From Piezodorus guildinii (taxonomy: Eukaryota; Arthropoda; Insecta; Hemiptera; Pentatomidae): a stretch of DNA of 64,000 nucleotides. Positions 56,330 to 64,000 of this stretch are shown here, piece by piece. Position 1 is the stretch's first letter; every line of letters begins with the position of its first letter. The stretch covers positions 43,794,139 through 43,858,138 of the forward strand of contig CM041292.1 in the NCBI GenBank assembly GCA_023052935.1, in the 5' to 3' direction. The translations under genes and the position numbers were made by a program. The notes below the pieces were generated by a model. That model was not told the origin of the DNA. It ran no database searches and saw nothing but the letters and a program-made list of their open reading frames with translations.

Positions 56330-56530
56330 CCAGGTAAAAAAATAAAAACGAAGTCAAATTCTAAACATTTCAGATCTGAGCAAGAGTATTGCTCAGATCT
56401 TTGTCCTCAACTGGCTGAAGGTTGTTATTTTTTTACCTGGCTGAAGGTGTGACTAGTGTAAATGTTGGATTACTGAATATATAACGAGACTTCTGAAGAT
56501 GGGAGAATATCGAAACGTCATGAAATAAAT
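56330..56530. repeat. Nested hairpin, probably a Penelope-derived fragment
   Basis: AGATCTGAGCA and TGCTCAGATCT form an 11-bp stem (~56371-56400). An outer pair, CAGCCAGGTAAAAAAATAA and its complement, lies at ~56327-56346 and ~56427-56445. At ~56489-56515, CTGAAGATGG precedes ATCGAAACGTC, a degraded hammerhead-like core. Confidence 0.5.
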
Positions 56531-57549
56531 GATCAGTATTAATGAAGATTACATTAATAACCTAATTAATAATTTAATTAATAATAACAGATTCAGCAAA
56601 TATTAATTAAATATCCCCCACTGAAATAAGATTCTAGACACAGTCACTTTTTATCCACTAAGTGGATTAATCATAGTTTCATAGAAATAAGAACGATTCG
56701 GAAAACGGTACCATAACGTTTTAGCATATTTACGAAATAAGATCTCGTGAACCAAAGCAAGACTTGTTTATTAACACTTATTTACTAATAAATGTTAATA
56801 AGTGGGAAAATATAGAATTAAAGGTGTGGTTGGATGCTGTTTATATTTCCAATCATGTTCTCAATTTCCGAATTTTATTTATACAGACAGTATTTTAAAA
56901 AAAATTAATAATAATAAAATCCTAAATTTTCTACACTTTTGACCTCCCTTAACGATTTTCAACTTACTTGGATCCCCTAAAAAAATAACAGTACGCCCTT
57001 GAAAATATTAATGATTATTATTTTGCCATAGATTATTGTTTTTATTTATTTATCATTACAATTCTTTACTTCTAAATCGGCTGCGCGAGCCATACAAAGT
57101 TATTTTTTATTGAACTTTTTGAAAGATTTAAAATATTTCGTTTTAATTAGGTGTATGATAAACAAACCAAGACTGAAACTACGTTTTAGATCCATCTATT
57201 ATTATTTTATATTCGTCCCTCATGTAAATGTCAGATAGTTAATAGGGAAACCGGGTTGATTCACCACAGGCTGCGAATGTCACGAAAATGCCATTCTGGA
57301 CTCAAATGTCAACTTACTAACCTTTATTCGCAGCTTTATTATCTTTCATACAAGAATTATACGGATAAATTACAATAAATTATTTTTTAAAGGTGTTCTT
57401 GTTGTTTTGTGAAGTGACGAAGTAAAAATCTGAATTCAATAGTTTTGAAATTGAACATGCAACAACCAGACTGCTCCAATTTTAAACTTCTGGAAGTATA
57501 AATCTTATAGTTTTCATAAGATTTTACACTAAGTTACTTATATATGAAA
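56531..57549. other. No feature recognised
   Basis: AT-rich, without recognisable frames or repeats shared in the window. Confidence 0.4.
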
Positions 57550-57551
57550 CA

Positions 57552-57610
57552 TCTGGTGATCGTTGTATACGACTTTCACTTACCTAACTTCTTGAAATCA
57601 TGTCATTAAA
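57552..57610 (+). repeat. Helentron-like end fragment H5
   Basis: TCTGGTGATCGTTGTATACG then ACTTTCACTTACCT, the family start; similarity fades after about 60 bases. Confidence 0.5.
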
Positions 57611-57649
57611 AAACATAAAATCAAAATGAGAATTAAATAAGCCCCTTTG

Positions 57650-57900
57650 ACTCGCCGTAAAAATGGGACATGTAGGATCGCCTCGAGGTGCCAAAGACAA
57701 ATCTTACAAAACAGTTCATGATACACTTTGCTCGTTTCTCTAGCATCGTCGAGAGGCCACCGTACAGCATACACCTATAGTCAAAGTGGGGGAAAATCAG
57801 TGTGGAAACGAGGAGCTTAGGAGTGGACTGTGGAAGAAGATGGCAGGAACGATTGAATAATTTCAGAGTATTTTATTCAATATTGATAGTCTGTGAGTCA
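57650..57900 (-). pseudogene. CR1/L2-type LINE fragment
   Basis: Aligns with 12190-12390 of the larger LINE (GGAGCTTA...GGATAGTGGAAGAAGATGG type sequence); a C-terminal coding relic with RSCHLLPQSTPKLLVS read on minus. Confidence 0.6.
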
Positions 57901-58015
57901 GACCTATAGTACAACTATCTCGATCTACGAAAAGTTCAGAACTTGTCATTGGCAAAGGTGTTTCAATTCCAACATTAAAACAGACCACACTCCGTAATAA
58001 ACAGTTATTACAAAC

Positions 58016-58137
58016 CAGTTTATGCTTGGACATGGCTCAGTAATGCCCTGATGATGGCTCAAAAGCTCGAGCCGAAACGTTGGAAAAATTAAAAATTTTC
58101 AAAAAAATGACTGATTCCTGATTATTCCACCTATAAT
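58016..58137 (+). mobile_element. Penelope-like fragment with a hammerhead ribozyme core
   Basis: A 122-bp insertion flanked by a 13-bp duplication AGTTATTACAAAC (58003-58015 and 58138-58150). 58048-58078 reads CTGATGA, stem GGCTC...GAGCC, then GAAAC, a hammerhead core with a 5-bp stem II. Same architecture as 30790-30819 but different stem sequence. Confidence 0.72.
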
Positions 58138-58635
58138 AGTTATTACAAACTTGTCTGGGATATTTTAGTATACACACTCTGTTCTACGGATTTAGCACTA
58201 TCGGACAATCTCTTATTCCTATAAACCTCAATGGGATATAGTTCGCTAACAAAAGTAAAGTGAGAAAAAAACATATCGATCAGTTATTTAATTCTAATGT
58301 GACTTTACGGAAAATTTAATTTACGGACGCGGAATATTGAACTTGTTAGAGAGATGGCAAGAAGTCATTAATAAAAACGGCGAATACGTTATTTTAAAAA
58401 AAATGTATTTTTAGTTTCATTTCATCCTTCAAAAGCGAACGAAGTTATGGATTCACCCAATATAAAATTGCTAAATTGAAATTACTTTAGGTATATTCTT
58501 AACGTACAATAATAAAAGCTAATCATGTTTGGAACCTATCTCGTCAAATAAAAAAAAAATAATCTTAATATTGTTCAATCGATTCGGATAACCCTTCGAT
58601 TTTTTATATTAAATACTTAGAAAGAGGGTTGTTTA

Positions 58636-58638
<3 letters not shown>

Positions 58639-58693
<55 letters not shown>

Positions 58694-58870
58694 TTCCAGC
58701 TGAGAAGGAAGGGAGCGATTTTTTCAACTCGAACGGGACCGTGCGTGCCAGTTCCTATGCATGAGAGATCCTTGCGATATGCCACATGAAATCCTTCCTC
58801 TTTCCCAAATTATGGAAGGATCAATCCGAGGTGGGAAGAGATTAAAATTCAGCTTTGCCTCGATATTTCA
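58639..58870 (-). repeat. Retrocopy end of unknown family with long poly-A
   Basis: A ~52-base T run (poly-A on minus) precedes GC-richer sequence (58691-58870) unlike its surroundings. No match to other elements here and no clear target duplication. Confidence 0.4.
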
Positions 58871-59054
58871 TGTTTAGCAAAATCTGTATAGAGTAGAATC
58901 AGATGTAAACAACTCGATCAATGTTTAAATATAAATATTTTGAAAACCTCGTAACTATTTCTTCTAATCATAACTTTTTCAACTGTTTTTTTTCTTCTTC
59001 AATTACCTAAATATGAAATTATTAGTAAGAGAAAGTATTTATAACGTGGAAATA

Positions 59055-59246
59055 TCAAAATACCTGAGTTTTCAAAAGTTTATAAATAACGATGAGGTCA
59101 GACTTTTCATTAGGGTTTGAGACAAATAGATTAAAAACGCCAAGTTGGGCCAAGCGAGTTGAACATTTAGGTAGATATTTTGAAATTCTGACTAAAGGAA
59201 TAAAATTAAGATCGTGATTAGCTTTATAAATAGCATCTAAACACAT
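59055..59246 (-). pseudogene. Possible LINE C-terminal relic
   Basis: A 63-codon minus frame (CLDAIYKANHDLNFIPLVRI, KYLPKCSTRLAQLGVFNL) with a protein-like composition. It resembles the ends of CR1-type ORFs but was not assigned. Confidence 0.3.
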
Positions 59247-59249
59247 CTT

Positions 59250-59827
59250 CTATGCCCAAGGTTGCAGATTCAAACCCGGTAAATGGCTCTAGGAGTTTTT
59301 AATGGGAGTAAAGCTACTTGGTTATGCTGTCCTTCGGTGGTAAAGTATATTGGTGGTCTCCTGCCTATGCGATGTCAGGTTTTCTTTAAAGATCCCTATC
59401 CCAATTAAACCTGAATAGGCAAAATTTAGGACTCCCACTGTAGCATCGTCGGATTAGTCATACTAGGATGAAAAACAAAAAAAACAAACCTGTACCACTA
59501 CAACCCATGAAGGGTCTTGGGCTCAGTACATATAGAGATTTGTACTGTTTCTAGGCCAACGGCAGTGCAATGAGGTGATTAGGCCTTAATCGCGCTCAGC
59601 CGCCAGGTTTTTCCCCCAATTAATTTGGGTACCCACTTTATAGAGGCTGGGTCTGCCCCAGGAGGGTCTCCATATCCTAGGGTCGCCCCCCGACTGAATT
59701 AACAGAATAAATAATATTCTGCCAGAGCCGGGATTCGAACCCAGGACACGGAGCACAGCAGACTAGCGCTCTATCCACTAGACCACGCCGCTCCCACTAG
59801 GATGAAAGTGACGTTAAATAAATAAAC
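59250..59827 (+). repeat. SINE-A copy 7, interrupted by SINE-B
   Basis: Body 59250-59473 and tail 59808-59827 (GTGACGTTAAATAAATAAAC). The head keeps GATTCAAACCCGG. Removal of 59474-59795 plus one duplication restores the family sequence. Confidence 0.8.
59474..59795 (-). repeat. SINE-B, a second tRNA-derived SINE
   Basis: 322 bp, minus orientation, with a 12-bp target duplication ACTAGGATGAAA (59462-59473 and 59796-59807). The head has near-perfect promoter boxes: A-box TGGTCTAGTGGATAGAG and B-box GGTTCGAATCC (~59785-59725 on minus). The body is unlike SINE-A. It ends in a T/G-rich tail (59474-59495 on plus). Not a functional tRNA gene: it continues into a SINE body. Confidence 0.85.
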
Positions 59828-59884
59828 ATCGAGTTGCCATGAAAACATTTATTTAAGATTAAATATTCTAACAATATAAATTAT

Positions 59885-60405
59885 TATTTTTTTCACTCTC
59901 TACTACTTTCTACAACTTTGGATGTTAGCTATATTTGTTTTCTTGAAAACTCTAAAACTCTTTAGCTTTCTAATGGTATAGTATATATTTGTATAACTAT
60001 TCATGTCTTGGGAAAAAAAATTGCTTTTCCGTCCTTCCCTCGTTTGTCAAATACGTTCTGCTTGTATATATAGCCGTTCTTCATCAACGCTTATTAGGAT
60101 GATATGTTTTTTTTTTTTTTTTGTTTTTTTTCGAATTTACAATACTAAAAGTACTTCAGAGAAAGAAAATTTAAATCATATACATTATAACCCCCTGCCA
60201 GACTATTTCAATCAGAATGAAACCTACGTGATATTAAAGCCCATCAGACATGATCTAACGAGTTTATTTAAAATCGGCTCTATCGTTTTTTGTGCAAATC
60301 TTAAAAATGTGCAAAATGTATGGTATAAAGTGGCTCTTCTTGTTTGCTGATTTTGTTAAAAAAGTTGCTCTTTCATCTCAGACATTTACGCTTATAAAAT
60401 ATGAA
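59885..60405 (+). mobile_element. Helentron-like element, copy H6 (start missing)
   Basis: Matches the family middle (CACTCTCTACTACTTTC, ACTATTTCAATCAGAATGAA, AAGCCCATCAGA, ATATGAAATTCC). A (CA)n run lies downstream at ~60466-60484. Confidence 0.6.
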
Positions 60406-60765
60406 ATTCCAGTATCATACAACATATCGTTTTCAAGGTAGACTTGCCACATGCACCCACGCATACACACACACACACACACACCATAGACCTGGGTTCT
60501 AACTACAGTTGAACCTTAGGTCGTTCGACAAAGACTCCTTTGTTTCTATGAAAGAAAGGAAAATTGCATTATTAGGATCAGATGAAAAGAGAGCATCATA
60601 ATTAATAAGGTTAAAATTTAAGCCTTGTCTTACTATTTCATTCAGAATGAAACCTACATTATATTAAAGCTCATTAAATTTTACATCTGTTCATTGGGTC
60701 TGGAGCGGGCAACACACGAATTTCATTTACCTCAGCTGTTAAAATCAATTTAAGAACTATTAATA

Positions 60766-62046
60766 CACCGCAAGGGCTAGTAGATGTGCTCTATTAGTGG
60801 GGTTTAACGATCCCCCGGTCTCCTGAGTTCAGTACACAGTGCATTTTCACACAGCAGAACAGTACACTAAAGACATACACTGACATTAAGGACACTAACA
60901 GTACATACCTCAGGGTCACCTCTCCTGGGAAGACCCTAGCCAGTATAACTGGCAACCAGTTGTCCCGAGGTACCGGGGCCTCTTCTACTGGGCCAATCAC
61001 CCGTAGTGGAGTACAACCGATTCGAAGAAATTCAGTGAACAGCCTCGGATATGGACAGTCTCAACGGAAACGATCTGGCATGTTAAAGGATATTAGAATA
61101 GGTACATGGAACATACGCACTCTCTATGGAAAGGAAGTGGAGATAGTGGAGGAGATGGAATCCTACAAAGTAGGCATCCTAGGAATATGTGAAATAAGGA
61201 AGAAAGGTTCTGGTGAAAAGCGACTGGACAAGGGATATACTCTGCTATGTTCAGGAGTACCACCAGGTAACAGAGCAAAAGAGGGAGTTGGAATGATCCT
61301 TAGGAAGAGCTTTGTAAGAAAGTCCAGGATTGGGAACCGGTCAACTCTAGAATAATATCTGCCAATATCATTCTCTCGGTGGGTAACGTTACCCTCATCC
61401 AGGCTTATGCACCAACTGAGGACTCTTCTGTGATAGAGGTAGAACAATTCTACATCGACTTAACCCGTGTAATTGAGAAAAGTAGGAATAGGAATTTAAT
61501 TATAATGGGAGACCAATATGCAAGGACCGGAAGAGACCACAGAGGAGCCTACGGATGTATGCGTTATCATGGAGGAGAAAGAACTTTAAACAATAACGGA
61601 AGCCGCTTATTGGATTTCTGCATTGATAATGACCTTGTCATTGGTAATTCATTTTATCCTCATAAACAGGTCCACAAGATAACCTTTTCAGCCCTGGAAA
61701 GAAATGCTAACAGCGTGATAGATTACTTTCTTTACACCAAGGAAATAAGGAGCTACTTTACGGACGTTAAGGTCATACGTGGGGCGGAAATAGGAAGCGA
61801 TCACATGCTTCTGATCGCTGATACCAGAATTCCGTCTGTGAAAAAGACTAGATTCAAATACTTTGACGAAGACCTAGAGGACGCCCAAGGACCTCCTATA
61901 TCACCCACATGGAGCGAATAGGGATGCGTAGAGGTAAAACTCTGGGCGAGATTAGAAACCTTGCGAGGAACAGAGACAGTTGGTACCAATGGCTGGGAGC
62001 TCGCCCACGCTGAAAGGCAAATGGGTCGAAGAGAAAGAAGAAGAAG
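60766..62046 (+). mobile_element. Internally deleted RTE-like LINE
   Basis: Flanked by a 14-bp duplication AAGAACTATTAATA (60752-60765 and 62047-62060). It has a ~190-bp 5' UTR, an endonuclease domain, and directly after it the distal end of the RT ORF (ARNRDSWYQWLGARPR in a shifted frame, ~61962-62010) and a GAA-rich tail. The RT is missing: about 1.3 kb instead of 3 kb or more. Confidence 0.82.
60960..61921 (+). pseudogene. RTE-like endonuclease domain
   Basis: Apurinic endonuclease-like protein of RTE-type LINEs. First frame 60960-61355: IRIGTWNIRTLYGKEVEIVE, GICEIRKKGSG and RAKEGVGMIL. After a one-base shift near 61340 the second frame (61379-61921) has LIQAYAPTEDS, IIMGDQYARTG (GDFNA usual), VIDYFLY and GSDHMLL (catalytic SDH). 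A stop at 61919 precedes the deletion joint. Confidence 0.82.
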
Positions 62047-62102
62047 AAGAACTATTAATAAGCTCAAAGTTGAAAGAAGTTTTAAAATAGTTTAAATAAA
62101 AA

Positions 62103-62815
62103 TCTGGTACGCGCAACACACGACTTTCACTTACCTTCATTAATAAATTTACGAATTTTTAAATACGCTTAGAGGTGTCATAATATCAAGTAATTAATAA
62201 CCTATGATTTCGATAGAAACGTGTGTTTCATTAAATAATCTATTATAATTTTATCTTCAACAATCAGTTATTTTATCGGTTTTTCACCACTCTACACTAC
62301 CTTTAACTATTACATATTTTTTAGATATCTACTTTAACAATTAGATAATATTTTTTCTAAAATTGTAAGGTTCCCAACGGTATATTTTACATATATATGA
62401 TGATTCTTGTGTCCAAAAACACATAGATTACAGAAAAAAATATGTTTGCACTTTTTTCCATAAGTTGTTTATAACTAGCTGAACATGCCTATTTAGCCGT
62501 TATTTATCAATGCTAACAAGACAATATGTCTAACTTTTTAAATCTACAAAATTTAAGGTACTTTATTGGTAGGAATTCCAAAATATCGGCATTTAAGCCC
62601 TGTCAGACTATTTTAATCAGAATGAAACTTATATCATATTAAAGCCCATTAAATTTAACATCGATATAGAGGGTTAAATTAAAATCTTTATAAACGTTTT
62701 AGAGCAAATCGTAAAAAGGTAAAAATGGCATAAGATAAAGTAGCACTCCTGGTAAGCTGATTTTAGTGAAAAAGTTGTAACATCTCGGGCATATAGTAGT
62801 CTTAAAAATGAAATT
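62103..62815 (+). mobile_element. Helentron-like element, copy H8 (best long copy)
   Basis: Starts TCTGGTACGCGCAACACACG followed by ACTTTCACTTACCT and runs ~710 bp to ATATGAAATT-type sequence. The expected AGGTAAGTGAAAGT end is absent, and a (TA)n follows at ~62895. Confidence 0.65.
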
Positions 62816-62889
62816 TATATTTCGAACACCTTTTCGTTTTTTTTTCTTTATTTATTTTTATATGTTATACATGGATATATGTTATAGGA

Positions 62890-62891
62890 TA

Positions 62892-62942
<51 letters not shown>

Positions 62943-62956
62943 TATATATATATATA
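62890..62956. repeat. (TA)n microsatellite beside a Ty3 LTR
   Basis: A TA run with one interruption, directly abutting the LTR end at 62957, as at the other Ty3 element. Confidence 0.85.
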
Positions 62957-63126
62957 AGTTAACGTACGCCGCTATGAAGTATAAAAGGAACGGGGAGATA
63001 AAGAACCACACTCGTATAGACTGAAAACAGAACTGCCTTTATTCCATCTTAATGTATACATTAAGGGTCTTGTTTACAACCAACAAGGGTATTAAGCCTA
63101 ATACGGTCATACTCGCGTTCTTAACT
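62957..63126 (-). repeat. 3' LTR of a second Ty3 element
   Basis: 170 bp, beginning AGTTAAGAACGCG and ending ACGTTAACT (minus), an AGTTA/TAACT pair as in the gypsy/errantivirus group. It is preceded by the purine tract AAGGGGGAG at ~63125-63133. The 5' part of the element lies beyond the window. Confidence 0.8.
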
Positions 63127-63386
63127 CCCCCTTGCCAGTTTACGAACATCTTTTCGTAAACTCAAAACTTATAACTGAAGATAGAACTCAAAAAAAAATT
63201 CAATTTTAATGTAAAACAAAGAAAAGAAAAATACTCCATAAAAATTAAACTGCACAAACATAATAAAACTACAAAACACAAACAAATCTCACTTAAACAT
63301 AAAATTCTTTTTGCACGGCACTGGTTCTTGAACACAAAAAGAGAAAAAAAAAACTATTAAAATCTTCTATAGCAGCCTACATTCCG

Positions 63387-64000
63387 CTATGGCTGGTCCA
63401 CCATTCTGACTGGGAGCTTCAATTGTTCAAGGTGAACAGTCCGCCGCTTCTTGGGCTCGCTAAGACTCTCTAAGGTAACAACATTGTGCTCGCGAATGCC
63501 AATCACTCTGTATGGCCCTTCATACCTCTCTAGCTCCTTACCCCGATTGGACCCTTTCCGCTTGTACACCGTCAAGATTACTTTTCTACCTTTCTTTAGC
63601 ATATTGTTAAGGGGAACAAGGTATTCTGCCATCTCCGGAACGAATCGCCGATAGTAATTTAATGATCCCAGCAATCGTCGGACTCCTCTTACATCTCTGG
63701 GAATAGCCATTCTTTGTAGCGCCTCCACCTTGCTTCTGTCGGGTTTCACTCCCTCCTTGGAAATGGTGTGCCCCAAGAAATTAATTTCCTCCATACCTAG
63801 TTTTGACTTTTCTCTCGACAATTTCAATCCGAATTCACGAATCCGTTCAAATACCCTTCGCAAATGTTCTTGGTGCGACTCTTCCGACTTACTAAAAACA
63901 AGAAGGTCGTCCATATACACCTGGCAAAACGATTCGTTGATACCGCGCAGGAACTCATCCATAAGCCGCTGGAACGTGATGGGTGCATTCCGAACGGCAT
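63387..64000 (-). pseudogene. Ty3 pol fragment with RT joined to the integrase tail
   Basis: The frame enters from the window edge. RT with APITFQRLMDEF, YMDD (~63920) and FLGHTISKEG, through the thumb NYYRRFVPEM to LNNMLKKG (~63600). It then passes in frame directly to the integrase C-terminus (KVILTVYKRKG, YEGPYRVIG) and stops at 63387. RNase H and the integrase core are absent, an in-frame deletion. It lies ~260 bases upstream of its LTR. Non-autonomous. Confidence 0.85.

Larger units (their letters stand above)
60560..62095 (+). mobile_element. Helentron-like element, copy H7, interrupted
   Basis: A family fragment (60560-60697) is followed by a second family start (TCTGGAGCGGGCAACACACG at ~60700), which continues to 60765 and resumes at 62061-62095 beyond the RTE-like insertion. 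H8 begins right after it. Confidence 0.55.

Noticed and set aside
59700..59795. tRNA gene from good A and B boxes
   Set aside because: The head runs into a SINE body with a 12-bp target duplication around the whole unit.

Overview
The window is a piece of an AT-rich insect nuclear genome. The evidence is an intron-containing gustatory receptor (7tm_7 family) with the C-terminal TYLVILIQF signature, and a dense set of metazoan retroelements and DNA transposons (copia, Ty3, Jockey, RTE-like, mariner, tRNA-SINEs, Penelope-like pieces). The order of insect cannot be fixed from the sequence alone. No bacterial features, rRNA genes, tRNA genes or CRISPR arrays were seen.

Host genes. (1) A gustatory receptor locus on + spans 1-28696. 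There are two paralogous large first exons, 1A (1-888, intact) and 1B (8821-9706, with two 1-nt deletions). Three short phase-0 exons follow (18283-18351, 26921-27010, 28556-28696). Exon 1A plus the three short exons gives a 395-codon receptor, the usual size for the family. This layout resembles the Drosophila Gr28b/Gr39a type, where alternative long 5' exons share 3' exons. (2) Two THEG-like (testicular haploid expressed / SPMAP2 family) genes lie in tandem on -. THEG-1 has seven exons (47038-40581, 297 codons) with a complete frame and consistent phases. THEG-2 has two secure C-terminal exons (32222-32084 and 30512-30199) and a chain of probable small phase-0 exons at 34068-38730.

Mobile DNA fills the rest, much of it nested. 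1111-7545: a SINE split by a deleted mariner, a duplicated block, and a decayed copia with a SINE in its 5' LTR. 9724-10610: a Helentron-like element in the intron after exon 1B. 11090-14510: LINE relics. 14705-16871: a SINE split by a foldback element. 19621-26334: a very young Ty3 element with apparently identical LTRs inside a receptor intron, beside a diverged solo LTR. 27490-30180: LINE 3' fragments. 35195-36122: a TTAA-flanked element. 48735-54412: a foldback element split by a near-complete Jockey LINE. 59250-62815: SINE-in-SINE, and an RTE-like LINE inside a Helentron-like copy. 62957-64000: the 3' end of a second, internally deleted Ty3 element running off the window.

The order of events can be read from the nesting. 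Several insertions have an empty-site paralogue or an intact target-site duplication in the same window. Small Penelope-related fragments carry hammerhead-ribozyme-like cores. Several of the autonomous families survive only as copies that have lost their catalytic domain by internal deletion.
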